Shown piece by piece: positions 17,075 through 26,160 of a DNA stretch of 45,918 nt. The first letter of the stretch is position 1, and every line of letters starts with the position of its first letter. This DNA comes from Herbinix sp. (GTDB lineage: Bacteria > Bacillota > Clostridia > Lachnospirales > Lachnospiraceae). Below the pieces are notes generated by a model. The model made no database searches. It saw only the letters and a list, made by a program, of their open reading frames with translations, and had not been told where the DNA came from. The stretch is taken from the NCBI GenBank assembly GCA_029238935.1, contig JAQZBN010000028.1, positions 1-45,918 on the forward strand, read 5' to 3'. Position numbers and translations under genes: made by a program.

Positions 17075-17490
17075 TATTAATAACCCCACTTATTTTTTTA
17101 CTTCTCTCATTACCGGACACCAAACTCTTTCCATATACCCCTTAAGCTTTGTTCTTCTCTCCTAATCAGTGGGAGCGTTATACATCATGTTTTATTTATC
17201 TGTAATTAATTTTATGTTTCTTAATAATTCGCTTATAAAATGCCATTCCTTGCTTGGTCCTTCCGTAAACCAGTTTTAGCTACACGAACATTCTCTATTA
17301 TATCAACCTGATGATAGGAAATAAAGTAAATTAAGGAAAATATTTTCATAACCTATTGCCATTGGTTTCTCCCGGTACCCCTAGAGTTTTCCACCATTCT
17401 TGCCATAAATAATACATAGATTAATCTAGTTTAATACGATACAATTGGGAAAGCAACTACTGTGTCTTGTTATTCTCGGGAGGTTAATCC
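17075..17490. other. Divergent intergenic region between the MATE and FtsH-like genes
   Basis: The 416 bp carry no convincing reading frame. GGGAGG precedes the FtsH-like ATG by 7 nt. A possible plus-strand -10, TACAAT, lies near 17447 with no strong -35. The stretch around 17370-17395 is unusually GC-rich for this genome (TTTCTCCCGGTACCCC) but forms no clear hairpin. Promoters for both flanking genes are presumably here. Confidence 0.4.
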
Positions 17491-19215
17491 ATGAAAAAAA
17501 TCTACTTGATACTCCTGTCATCGATCATTCTTCTTAGCGCACTATTAGCAGGAAATCAATATTTGAATAAGGCTGACTCTGATCTATCCTACCCCTCCTT
17601 TTTAGATGCTGTGAATAAGCAGCAGGTAGAGACAGTCATTCTTTCGGAAGAAGGTAACAGCTTTCAAGCTAAGCTTTCCGTAAAACCAAATATTATTTAT
17701 AATGTTCCAAATCCAAAGACCGAAGATTTTACCGAGTTTTTACTATTACATGATATTACAGTGACCTATGGAGAGGATAATGTAGTTACCAATGTCCTTC
17801 GTATCACTCTTGTCGCGATCATTCTTGGAACAGTGATTCTATATATTCGAAATGGCGGAAACAATAAAACTCTCATCACGAATTCTAATAAAAAAACAGA
17901 AACCAAAGCTCGTATCACACTGGATCAGGTTGCCGGTAATTCGGAGGCTAAATCCATGGTGGAGGATATCATTGGCTTTATTAAGGATCCCGATAAATAT
18001 GCTAATGTAGGTGCAAGAATGCCTAAGGGACTTCTGCTTTACGGTCCTCCGGGAACAGGAAAAACGTTAATAGCCAAAGCAATTGCCGGTGAAGCAAATG
18101 TTCCGTTTTATGCCATGAGCGGTTCTGACTTCGTGCAAATGTATGTCGGTGTTGGTGCCAGCCGAATCCGTAATTTATTTCACAAGGCTAAAAAGAGTGA
18201 AAAAGCGGTTATTTTTATCGATGAAATTGATGCAATCGGTAAGAAAAGAGCCAGACAAAACTCTGCCAGTAATGACGAACGTGATCAAACGCTGAATGCT
18301 CTTTTAACCGAAATGTCAGGTTTTCATGAAAATACCGGAATCGTTGTAATCGGAGCAACCAATCGTTTAGACACCCTCGACGAAGCTCTTCTTCGTCCTG
18401 GTCGTTTTGACCGCCAGATTGAGATCGGACTACCGGATGTGAATGCCCGATTAAAAATTTTATCTCTATATGCAAAGAAAAAGCCGATGTCCGATAATGT
18501 AGATTTGGATGAGTTAGCAAAGTCAACCGTGTATTTTAGCGGTGCTATGCTGGAAAACCTTCTGAATGAAGCAGCAATCAATGCTGCCAATGAGGGGCAG
18601 TCAGTCATTCATCAAGAGCATGTAGATAGGGCCTTCTATACGGTTATTGCCGGTGCTCCCAAACAGGACCGCAGTTACATTACCCAGAAAGACCGCAGAA
18701 TCACTGCATATCATGAGGCAGGTCATGCATTAATCACAAAACTTATGCTTCCTGATCATTTTATCTCCAAAGTAACAATCATCCCCAGCGTTCGCGGTGC
18801 AGGAGGCTTTAACTTAAGTATACCAAAAGATACTCTTTACCAAAGTCATAGACAGATCAAAGCCGGAATTCAAATGCTGCTAGGCGGTCGAGCTGCTGAA
18901 GAACTGATCTTTGGAGCAGACGAAATCACTACCGGAGCAGGAAATGATATTCAGAAGGCATCCTCGATGCTTGTAGACTTTATGAATAAATTCGGTATGG
19001 ATCCTGAGATGGGATTATTTAGTATGGAAGTACTGGATCAAGGTCATGACAACCAGCTTGTAAGTAAATGCAGAGAAGAAATGAATCGCATGTATCAGGA
19101 CACAAAAAATCTGTTGGAAGCGAATGTAGATAAATTAATACTCATCGCGGAAGAATTACTGAAAAATGAATCCTTAAGTGGTGAGGATATTGATCGAATC
19201 CTGATGAAATACTAG
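17491..19215 (+). CDS. ftsH: Compact FtsH-like membrane AAA+ zinc protease
   Basis: A 574-residue membrane protease, shorter than typical FtsH (about 610-700). TM1 at 5-20, a small extracytoplasmic domain (21-100, beginning SDLSYPSFLDAV as in FtsH), TM2 at 103-119. The AAA+ domain has Walker A GPPGTGKT (185-192), pore loop MYVGVGAS with Tyr218 where Phe is usual, Walker B IFIDEIDA (241-248) and second region of homology NRLDTLDEALLRPGRFDR. The protease has the zinc site HEAGH (408-412) and Asp486 in TTGAGND. All catalytic residues are present, so it should be active, degrading membrane and short-lived cytosolic proteins. It is monocistronic and lies far from the tilS/hpt context usual for the main ftsH, so it may be a second paralogue. 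The C-terminal tail is short. Confidence 0.9.
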   Translation: MKKIYLILLSSIILLSALLAGNQYLNKADSDLSYPSFLDAVNKQQVETVILSEEGNSFQAKLSVKPNIIYNVPNPKTEDFTEFLLLHDITVTYGEDNVVTNVLRITLVAIILGTVILYIRNGGNNKTLITNSNKKTETKARITLDQVAGNSEAKSMVEDIIGFIKDPDKYANVGARMPKGLLLYGPPGTGKTLIAKAIAGEANVPFYAMSGSDFVQMYVGVGASRIRNLFHKAKKSEKAVIFIDEIDAIGKKRARQNSASNDERDQTLNALLTEMSGFHENTGIVVIGATNRLDTLDEALLRPGRFDRQIEIGLPDVNARLKILSLYAKKKPMSDNVDLDELAKSTVYFSGAMLENLLNEAAINAANEGQSVIHQEHVDRAFYTVIAGAPKQDRSYITQKDRRITAYHEAGHALITKLMLPDHFISKVTIIPSVRGAGGFNLSIPKDTLYQSHRQIKAGIQMLLGGRAAEELIFGADEITTGAGNDIQKASSMLVDFMNKFGMDPEMGLFSMEVLDQGHDNQLVSKCREEMNRMYQDTKNLLEANVDKLILIAEELLKNESLSGEDIDRILMKY

Positions 19216-19283
19216 GAGCTATCGTATCAATTGCAGTCTATTAAACATTTGTTTCATCTAAAATACTACTGTTACCTATCCAT

Positions 19284-19340
19284 AAGAAATGGTACATCTG
19301 TGAAAATCCATGATAAGGATTTCGTGATGTACCATTTCTT
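19284..19340. terminator. Long bidirectional hairpin terminator between convergent genes
   Basis: AAGAAATGGTACATC (19284-19298) and GATGTACCATTTCTT (19326-19340) form a perfect 15-bp stem, with an inner stem GAAAATCC/GGATTTC (19302-19323). It lies between the FtsH-like gene ending at 19215 and the GH18 gene ending at 19349 and can serve both strands. Confidence 0.88.
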
Positions 19341-19348
19341 TGTTTAAG

Positions 19349-20641
19349 CTAATTTGTGATTTTTTCAATTTCATATTGCGATATAATTAAAATAAACAAT
19401 TGCGGGTTATAGATCATAATATTCCATATTGCAGCTCCAAGCAGGTTATATTCATATGCCAAATTTAACAAAGAATTTATACTTCTGGCATCGATAAACC
19501 ATACAACGTGTTGTACTTGACCTATTCCTTCATTTACGTTATATACAAAATAAGGTGTTTGTGATTTTTCATCAAATTGGATCACAGCTCCTACCACACT
19601 AGCCAAGTCAATTGCATTGTTCATTGTGATCAGATTAATCGTTGATATACCAGCAACAAAAGGTAGCTGCCAATCATATCCCACGGTTGGAATTCCTATG
19701 ATTAATTTATCCGGAGGAATGATAGTGTCAATATAATTTAAAAAGATACTAATATTTTGAACAGAAATAATAGGGGATGGAGGGTTAATGTTAAGAGCCC
19801 ATTCGTACGACATAAAGATAATATTATTCGATATTTGATTGATTAGTGTATAGTCTATTTGTTCAATTACTATCTCATTATTAACTACTGTAACTCCAGG
19901 AGAGATAGACACGAATACGAAATATCCCTCTTGATTTAACCGAGTATATATCTTTTCTAAATATCGTTCGTACACCTTCAATGATGATATGTTAATATAC
20001 TGCAGAGATAAATTGATTCCATAATACCCTTTTGTCCTAAGTATGGTTATAATATTCTCAATTTGCCTATCTTGAAACTCTTCGTTTAATAATATGTCAT
20101 AAGCTATTCCAATATTTGCTCTCCCTTGTATGGTTAAGGTTGTTAAAAACATAAGAGGCATAACACCGTAATTTTTTGCAGTGGCAATGATCTCCGTATC
20201 ATCATAATACGATATAATGTCACCTTCCGTGGTAGCTGTATAATTGATAATCGATAGATAGGTTAAATATGGCAAGGATTTTCTTAGTGTATCCATATTA
20301 ATAAAGGGAAATATATTCCCATGTATTGTAAGCTTTCTCTTCGTATCGTATCGAATTATAATGGTTTCCCCTGGAAACAGATACTCTCTATCGTAAAGAT
20401 TCGGATTGTTCTGACATAATTGCATAATGGTAATACCATACATATCGGCGATTTCCTGTAAGGTATCCCCTTCTTGTACCGTATATGTTTGTGTCGGTAT
20501 CGCTATGACCAGACTTTGGCCTACTACAAGGTTATTGGTGATTTGCACTCCATTATCTTGTATCAGTTTCGATGCTGATATACCATAGCTTTCAGCAATT
20601 GAATCAATAGTATCCCCTACTTGGACTATATGAATTTGCAT
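19349..20641 (-). CDS. LysM-GH18 spore cortex/germination-type protein with degenerate active site
   Basis: 430 residues without a signal peptide. Two LysM domains (about 2-47: IVQVGDTIDSIAESYGIS; 52-97: YTVQEGDTLQEIADMYGIT) bind peptidoglycan. They are followed by a GH18 barrel of the SleL/YaaH type (about 103-425), with YEWALN, GYDWQLPF and VVWFIDARSI matching that family. SleL enzymes are N-acetylglucosaminidases acting on spore cortex. Here the DxxDxDxE catalytic segment reads GYYGINLSLQY (205-215): Ser212 and Gln214 replace the Asp and catalytic Glu. Hydrolysis is therefore unlikely, and a binding or structural spore role is inferred. AAGG lies 6 nt before the ATG. It is expected to be made in the sporulating mother cell, though no sigma factor site was identified. 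Confidence 0.87.
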   Translation of the reverse strand: MQIHIVQVGDTIDSIAESYGISASKLIQDNGVQITNNLVVGQSLVIAIPTQTYTVQEGDTLQEIADMYGITIMQLCQNNPNLYDREYLFPGETIIIRYDTKRKLTIHGNIFPFINMDTLRKSLPYLTYLSIINYTATTEGDIISYYDDTEIIATAKNYGVMPLMFLTTLTIQGRANIGIAYDILLNEEFQDRQIENIITILRTKGYYGINLSLQYINISSLKVYERYLEKIYTRLNQEGYFVFVSISPGVTVVNNEIVIEQIDYTLINQISNNIIFMSYEWALNINPPSPIISVQNISIFLNYIDTIIPPDKLIIGIPTVGYDWQLPFVAGISTINLITMNNAIDLASVVGAVIQFDEKSQTPYFVYNVNEGIGQVQHVVWFIDARSINSLLNLAYEYNLLGAAIWNIMIYNPQLFILIISQYEIEKITN

Positions 20642-20767
20642 CTTACGCCTTCTATGAATTGAATTCTATTTATCATATGTTCTAATAATTAGATTAATTC
20701 TTTGGTATAAGTAAATTCTCTTTATAGTTTTGGATTTTTATTCTGCATTATTCCCGATTATAGTAAA

Positions 20768-22774
20768 TCATTTTCCCAGACTATAAAATTCGTCCAACCT
20801 CTCTCGTTTATCCAAAGCATTATTGTAACCAACATAGCGATATTCCTTCACTCGATCTGCATACTCTGACTGGTCACTAATCGGATAGATTCGATTTTGA
20901 CGGTCCATATAAAAGTAAGCATTAATTACAGGAATTTCTTCATATAGATCAAGCAGATATTGATTATATTCCGTCCCCTGAACCCCTGCTACTTTCAGTA
21001 AATAAGAGGATAAGAAATTTGCACTAATATTACCAATATTCTCTTCCGGTATGTCAAAATTAGACCATAGGATAAATGGAACCTTATATTTATCGGCGTA
21101 ATGATCCATATAGTCTTCTGCACCCTCTATGATTAATTCATCGTGAAGTCTGGAATAGGCTACCGGCTGATGATCTCCGTACATAAGAATGATGGTTGGT
21201 TCCTCCTGTTGTTTGAAATAATCCAGTAACATCTGAAATGCTTTATCCGATTCCCTCACCAAACTTAAATACTGTTCCACATCTGCATAACCTTCCATAT
21301 TCACAAGCTTCACGTTGTTATCATCCTCAAATAAGGTTTGTTCCGAATAACCTCCATGATTTTGCATAGTAACATTGAATATGAATAATGGTCGATCTCC
21401 TTTGGTTTCATACTCTTCAATAATTTTATGATAACTATCCTGGTCACTTATAAAACCTCTTATGGTATGGGGATTTTTAAAATTTTCCATGGATAAAAAC
21501 TCATCAAAACCTAACAATGGGTATACGATATCTCTTTTATAACCGCTCCGTTTGTAAGGATGTATTGCAATATTATAATAACCTTGTTCTTTCAGAGTGG
21601 AGGCCAGGGAATCTGTCTCATCAGTAACAAACTGTTGATAAGGAACACAATTAGACGGCATGACGGCCATACTATTCCCTGTTAAAAATTCATATTCAGT
21701 ATCACTGGTAGCACCACCAAAAACAGATACATATAGATTTCCTTTTACCGTATCCTCTTGTAAGGCCCTGATATTAGGAAGGTAATCCATATTCGTTTCA
21801 TAGTCGTTGATTAAACTAAGATCTGAGAATGCTTCGTTCATAATTACGATTATATTAGGTTTTTCGTCTTTGGTCATTGTGGTTTTTGTCTGATGGGAAA
21901 ACACCTCTTCCACCTGATCTATCGTATATCCTTCCGGTGCTTCAGTCTTTAAGGCATCGAGATTGGCAACAAAACCAAAAGCTGTTCCATAGGAGAAATA
22001 CGTATATTTTGGAGCGAAAAAGTCGATTACTCTAATCTTTGATTCAATAAAGTTGCCATTAAAAAAGTTATGAGTTACCGTTATGTAAAAAGCAAAAAAT
22101 AGAATTAATCCTACGAGTCGACTTAATACCGTTCGTTTTTTCTTTTCCTGATTATGATACATTTTCCATGCTAGTGCAAATAAACCATACATCATAACTG
22201 AAGCGATAAAAAAACCTTTGGTTAGATTTAATTCATAACTAGAGGCAACGCTCATGCCAGTTCTCCATGCGAATATATCGCTAGGAATAATAGGATTGCC
22301 ACGGAACTGAAATACCAGGTAGTTCGCTATTGCTAAAATATAAATGATTCCATTCCCAAGGAGGATCGCAATCTTAATATTTCGAATGACTGCATAAAGA
22401 AATAAGTACAATAACCCATACCAGACAACATTATATAAGCTATATTTTCGAAACATTTCCCAGTTATAATTGCCTACCATCATTTCAACCATGACAAAGG
22501 AGATGACAGGAGATAAAAGTAATAGAAAACTCTCAAATACAGTAGAAAAACGTAGATATACTTTATGCAATAAACCAGTTTCCATAATCGATATTGCTAT
22601 CAATATCACCGCAGCAAATGTAATCATCCCCAGAGAATCCTGCTTCATACCTGATACGTTATTTTTCTTAAGATAAGTGAGTAGTAATACGGCATAGTAT
22701 GCAATAAAAAGATAAACAGGTATACTTTTTCGATCATTCCAATGTATTTTAATATGTAAACTTTCTAGGTTCAT
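20768..22774 (-). CDS. LtaS-like phosphoglycerol transferase (sulfatase-fold membrane protein)
   Basis: 668 residues. The N-terminal part has about six or seven membrane segments (16-36, 50-66, 80-98, 115-132, 135-155, 185-205, 218-235). It is followed by an extracytoplasmic sulfatase-type domain (305-640). Active-site features: Glu314 in IVIMNEAFSD, nucleophile Thr356 in GGATSDTEYEF, His473 in MQNHGGY, and Asp534-His535 in MYGDHQP. These are the manganese and phosphoglycerol ligands of the LtaS/MdoB family, which moves glycerol phosphate from phosphatidylglycerol to a polymer or glycan. It could make lipoteichoic acid or decorate another surface glycan; family paralogues differ. TAGGAG stands 6 nt before the ATG. 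It appears to be monocistronic. Confidence 0.88.
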   Translation of the reverse strand: MNLESLHIKIHWNDRKSIPVYLFIAYYAVLLLTYLKKNNVSGMKQDSLGMITFAAVILIAISIMETGLLHKVYLRFSTVFESFLLLLSPVISFVMVEMMVGNYNWEMFRKYSLYNVVWYGLLYLFLYAVIRNIKIAILLGNGIIYILAIANYLVFQFRGNPIIPSDIFAWRTGMSVASSYELNLTKGFFIASVMMYGLFALAWKMYHNQEKKKRTVLSRLVGLILFFAFYITVTHNFFNGNFIESKIRVIDFFAPKYTYFSYGTAFGFVANLDALKTEAPEGYTIDQVEEVFSHQTKTTMTKDEKPNIIVIMNEAFSDLSLINDYETNMDYLPNIRALQEDTVKGNLYVSVFGGATSDTEYEFLTGNSMAVMPSNCVPYQQFVTDETDSLASTLKEQGYYNIAIHPYKRSGYKRDIVYPLLGFDEFLSMENFKNPHTIRGFISDQDSYHKIIEEYETKGDRPLFIFNVTMQNHGGYSEQTLFEDDNNVKLVNMEGYADVEQYLSLVRESDKAFQMLLDYFKQQEEPTIILMYGDHQPVAYSRLHDELIIEGAEDYMDHYADKYKVPFILWSNFDIPEENIGNISANFLSSYLLKVAGVQGTEYNQYLLDLYEEIPVINAYFYMDRQNRIYPISDQSEYADRVKEYRYVGYNNALDKRERLDEFYSLGK

Positions 22775-22883
22775 ACTTTTCTCCTAATCCATGTATATTT
22801 GACCCAATTTCTCCTGATAATTTCTAATTATAACATTCCATCTCATCCCGTCAAGATAATGATTGATAATTACATAAGAATAT

Positions 22884-22912
22884 AAAAATAGTGATGTTTT
22901 GCTGTATCACTA
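22884..22912 (-). terminator. Probable Rho-independent terminator downstream of the uronate operon
   Basis: On the minus strand TAGTGAT and ATCACTA pair around a 10-nt loop, followed by TTTTTAT. It lies about 17 nt after the stop of the small frame at 22929 and about 205 nt after the dehydrogenase stop. Confidence 0.6.
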
Positions 22913-22928
22913 TAAAACAGTTTTTTAT

Positions 22929-23135
22929 CTATTGCATTTTATCAAGGAAGAAATCTTTACCTAACCGTGAATAACCATCTATGTATAAATCAGTGATTAT
23001 GAGTTCAATACGATTTTCACCTATATTAGTAGAAATAGAAAAAGCTGCATCAAAAGAAAGAATATTTCTTTGATACAGCTCTATTCTTATAACTGCGATC
23101 ACTTCTACATCCCATGGATCAGGGTTGCTTCCCAA
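22929..23135 (-). CDS. Hypothetical short frame downstream of the dehydrogenase (uncertain)
   Basis: A frame of up to 68 codons opening with TTG and overlapping the end of the dehydrogenase gene. It contains IELYQRNILSFDAAFS and NRIELIITDLYIDGYSR. No good ribosome binding site precedes the TTG or an internal GTG. Codon choice in the second half looks similar to real genes here, and a terminator follows closely, so this may be the remnant of a decayed third operon gene. I do not recognise a family. Confidence 0.25.
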   Translation of the reverse strand: MGSNPDPWDVEVIAVIRIELYQRNILSFDAAFSISTNIGENRIELIITDLYIDGYSRLGKDFFLDKMQ

Positions 23136-23904
23136 TATAGCTTAAAATACCTCCATCAACATATAAAATATGTCCGTTAACAAAGTTAGAAGCATCCGAA
23201 GCCAAAAAGACAGCTGGTCCCATTAAATCTTCCGGAGTTCCCCATCTTGCAGCCGGTGTTTTTGATATAATAAAGCTATTAAACGGATTTCCTTCTTCCC
23301 TTAACGGTGCCGTCTGTGGTGTTGCAATATAGCCCGGTCCAATTCCATTACACTGAATATTGCTGCCACCAAATTCTGAAGCAATATTCTTGGTTAACAT
23401 CTTAAGTCCACCTTTGGCAGCTGCATAAGCGGAAACAGTTTCTCGTCCCAGCTCACTCATCATGGAACAGATATTAATAATTTTACCATGACCTTTCTTC
23501 ATCATTCCCGGGATGACTTCCTTCGATACAATAAAGGGACCGTTTAAATCTACATCAATTACCTGTCGAAATTGTTCAGCACTCATTTCACACATCGGAA
23601 TACGTTTAATAATGCCTGCATTATTCACAAGAATATCAATTATGCCTACTTCTTGTTCGATCTTAATAACCATATCTTTTACTTGCTCTTCCTTCGTAAC
23701 ATCACAGACATACCCAAATGCTTTTATACCTTCATTCTCATATTCCTTCAGACCTTGCTGCACCAGTTCATCCTTAATATCATTGAATACAATGGTTGCT
23801 CCGGCCTCTGCATAAGCACAAGCAATTGCAAATCCAATTCCATAAGACGCACCTGTAATTAAAGCTATTTTACCCTTAAGGGAAAACTGATCCATAACTC
23901 CCAT
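23119..23904 (-). CDS. SDR oxidoreductase, gluconate 5-dehydrogenase / KduD type
   Basis: A 261-residue classical short-chain dehydrogenase. NAD(P)-binding TGASYGIG (17-24), NNAG (94-97), catalytic Ser147, Tyr160 and Lys164 (SAYAAAKGG). It ends GGILSYIGKQP, a tail I associate with Firmicute gluconate 5-dehydrogenases and not with Escherichia coli KduD. Next to kduI its expected task is to reduce 2,5-diketo-3-deoxygluconate to 2-keto-3-deoxygluconate in unsaturated uronate (pectin) breakdown. GGAGG lies 7 nt before the ATG at 23904. It follows kduI by 84 bp on the same strand. Substrate preference between 5-ketogluconate and the diketo sugar cannot be settled from sequence. Confidence 0.88.
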   Translation of the reverse strand: MGVMDQFSLKGKIALITGASYGIGFAIACAYAEAGATIVFNDIKDELVQQGLKEYENEGIKAFGYVCDVTKEEQVKDMVIKIEQEVGIIDILVNNAGIIKRIPMCEMSAEQFRQVIDVDLNGPFIVSKEVIPGMMKKGHGKIINICSMMSELGRETVSAYAAAKGGLKMLTKNIASEFGGSNIQCNGIGPGYIATPQTAPLREEGNPFNSFIISKTPAARWGTPEDLMGPAVFLASDASNFVNGHILYVDGGILSYIGKQP

Positions 23905-23988
23905 ACGAAGTCCTCCATTTCAAGTACTAGTTTCTTCTATTGATTCGCTCCTAATATTTCCTCATGTAATGCCCGATCAGCATCATCC

Positions 23989-24816
23989 TTATAGAAGGTC
24001 ATCCATACTTACTTTATCCATATCGTCAAAATCTTGATTTTCACCGGCCATACCCCAAATAAAGGTATAAGCTTTTGTGCCAGCCCCTGCGTGGATTGAC
24101 CAACTGGGTGAAATCACAGCTTCCTCATTACGAATGATAATATGTCTGGTTTCCTTTGGCTCTCCCATGTAATGAAATACCAACGATTTTTCATCCATCT
24201 CAAAATACAGGTAAACCTCCATACGTCTGTCATGGGTATGACAGGGCATTGTATTCCATACACTACCCGGTTTTAAGCTAGTCATGCCCATTACCAATTG
24301 GCAGCTTTCTACCTGACCCGGAAGAATATATTTTGTAATAATACGGTGATTCGATTCCTCCAATGATCCTAATTCTACTTGGATACATTGCTCAGGATGA
24401 ATAAGCACCGAAGGATAACTTTTATGAGCCGGTGTACTTAAAAAATAAAATTTTGCTGGGTTTGTACTATCGAAAGAAAAAAAGGTAATATTCTTTACTC
24501 CCATGCCAAGGTACAAACCATCTTTATAATTTAATTCATAGTCATTTCCATCTGCCAATACTTTTCCAGGGCCTCCGATATTGATCAACCCCATCTCTCT
24601 TCTTTGGAGAAAATATTCCGCTTTTAATTCTTCTCCTGAAGCTAAGCAAATAGGTTCTATTGGTACTGCTGCTCCTGTAATAACTCGATCCACATGGCTA
24701 TATACCATTTTAATTTCACCAGGAATGAACAGACTTGGAATATGAAATTCCTCTCTCAGTCTTTCAGTCGTATAAAATTTAACATCTTTTGGAGATGATG
24801 CCATCCGAAGCTCCAT
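23989..24816 (-). CDS. kduI: 5-keto-4-deoxyuronate isomerase (4-deoxy-L-threo-5-hexosulose-uronate ketol-isomerase)
   Basis: 275 residues, the normal KduI length of about 278. This double-cupin enzyme isomerises 4-deoxy-L-threo-5-hexosulose uronate to 3-deoxy-D-glycero-2,5-hexodiulosonate, the step before the KduD reduction. The zinc site is visible: His193 and His195 in PCHTHDRRMEVYLYF, Glu200, and His242 in WSIHAGAGT. GINIGGPGK-like and YILPGQVESCQLVMGMT stretches are typical. AGAGG stands 10 nt before the ATG at 24816. A TGATATAAT extended -10 lies about 28 bp upstream with a poor -35, which suggests activation by the divergent AraC protein. Confidence 0.95.
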   Translation of the reverse strand: MELRMASSPKDVKFYTTERLREEFHIPSLFIPGEIKMVYSHVDRVITGAAVPIEPICLASGEELKAEYFLQRREMGLINIGGPGKVLADGNDYELNYKDGLYLGMGVKNITFFSFDSTNPAKFYFLSTPAHKSYPSVLIHPEQCIQVELGSLEESNHRIITKYILPGQVESCQLVMGMTSLKPGSVWNTMPCHTHDRRMEVYLYFEMDEKSLVFHYMGEPKETRHIIIRNEEAVISPSWSIHAGAGTKAYTFIWGMAGENQDFDDMDKVSMDDLL

Positions 24817-25139
24817 TTCATATCATCCTCTCTATATATATCTATTATATCAGAGTACCATATCATGAATTGCATATTCCTGTTATTTTATCTCCAGAAT
24901 GTAGATAATTATGAACTTTTTTGATATAATGATGATAAAGTTTCAATAACCATATTTGAATAGATATAATCTTCGTCCATCACTACCTAATATTACTTTT
25001 TTGCAATTCCATTAGTATGAATGATTTATATAAATACGTATTACAACAATGGTTAAGTAGTTTAGGAATATATATCAAGCTTATCTAAGTACTACCCTGC
25101 CTTAGGAAAGACATTACTATGTTAAGAAAGGAAACATTT
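24817..25139. promoter_or_regulatory. Divergent promoter region of kduI and the AraC regulator
   Basis: About 320 bp, very AT-rich and without genes. For kduI (minus strand) the sequence TGATATAAT gives a -10 at 24844-24849 without a good -35. A second TATAAT is on the plus strand at 24925-24930 and could serve the regulator gene, although its leader would be about 200 nt. The AraC protein encoded at 25140 presumably binds here. No clear catabolite-repression (cre) site was found. Confidence 0.5.
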
Positions 25140-26000
25140 ATGAAGGAACATAGCTCCTGTAAAGATGCAATCGCTCAATGTATTGAGGAAACCAGTTTTG
25201 CAATTGCACATCTGTATCATGAAGAGAAAACAATGAACATGCATATTCATGATTGTTATGAAATCTATTACTCCATCTCCGGAGGAAAGCAATTTTTAAT
25301 TGATCATACCTTATATGATATTTTACCAGGAGATTTATTTGTGATAAACCAGTATGAGAGTCATTATCTGACTAAAATAGATTCTATGGATCATGAACGA
25401 ATCGTTATTTCAATTCATCCAGACTTTCTACGGATGCATTCCACTGAACGATCTGATTTAAATGCCTGTTTTACAAATCGTGCACCGGATTCCGTCCATA
25501 AGTTATCCTTAAGCAAAGATCAACAAAATAGATTTATGTATTATATTAATAAAATTCTTACTGCTAAGGATTATGGAAGTGATATTATCGAAAGATCTTC
25601 ATTCCTGGAATTAATGGTTATGCTTAATGGTATCTATCAGAATACACATATCGATCAGGAGAAAGAATACCCTCAACCTTTTAATCAGCAAGTGGATGAA
25701 ATTCTTGATTACATAAACAAACATATGAAGGAACCTTTAACGATTCAACATTTATCCGAGAATTTTTATCTTAGCACCTCATATATTTGCAGAATCTTTA
25801 AAGCAGCAACCGGAACCACGATCAATAAGTATCTGAATGCTCGAAGAATCAGTATTGCAAAGGCTTTATTATCTGAAGGTCTCTCTGTAACTGAAGTTTG
25901 TGAACAATGTGGCTATAATGATTATAGTAATTTCTTGAAGACCTTTACGAAAGCTGTAGGTATCTCACCGAAGAAATATGCAAGGTATAGTAATAGCTAG
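25140..26000 (+). CDS. AraC-family transcriptional regulator, probable uronate regulator
   Basis: About 286 residues. The N-terminal cupin-type sensing domain (about 1-150) includes HIHDCYEIYYSISGG and ILPGDLFVINQYESHYL. The C-terminal pair of helix-turn-helix motifs (about 185-283) includes IQHLSENFYLSTSYICRIFKA and SVTEVCEQCGYNDYSNFLKTFTK, ending GISPKKYARY. AAAGGA lies 7 nt before the ATG at 25140; an ATG at 25119 is in frame and has AGGAAAG upstream, so it remains possible. It is divergent from kduI, which suggests it activates the kduI operon in response to a pectin-derived uronate. No other target is visible. Confidence 0.9.
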   Translation: MKEHSSCKDAIAQCIEETSFAIAHLYHEEKTMNMHIHDCYEIYYSISGGKQFLIDHTLYDILPGDLFVINQYESHYLTKIDSMDHERIVISIHPDFLRMHSTERSDLNACFTNRAPDSVHKLSLSKDQQNRFMYYINKILTAKDYGSDIIERSSFLELMVMLNGIYQNTHIDQEKEYPQPFNQQVDEILDYINKHMKEPLTIQHLSENFYLSTSYICRIFKAATGTTINKYLNARRISIAKALLSEGLSVTEVCEQCGYNDYSNFLKTFTKAVGISPKKYARYSNS

Positions 26001-26068
26001 CAAGATTTCATACTAATGAATGAAGGATGTTATGGTAATACAGTTCCTCCGTGAATAGATTGAATTTT

Positions 26069-26160
26069 ATTGAGTAATAACTTTTTTAGACGATAAGCAA
26101 TCATACCGATTATTCTAATCTCTGTATGATTCTTATCAATAAAAAAAGCTGTTACTCAAT
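26069..26160. repeat. Imperfect 92-bp inverted repeat between convergent genes
   Basis: Left arm 26069-26106 and right arm 26124-26160 match over about 37 bp with a few mismatches and single-base gaps. Both arms begin with ATTGAGTAA on their own strands and end with AATCATAC at a 17-bp loop. A third copy of the arm end, ATTGAATAACAGC, follows at 26171-26183. The element lies between the AraC gene and the DUF2325 gene and overlaps the terminator of the latter. Confidence 0.75.

Noticed and set aside
17075..17490. A drug- or guanidine-type riboswitch before the MATE gene
   Set aside because: No hairpin with a T tract or conserved ykkC-like core was visible in either orientation.
18215..18608. 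Minus-strand frames within the FtsH-like gene
   Set aside because: They are shadows of the strongly conserved AAA+ domain.
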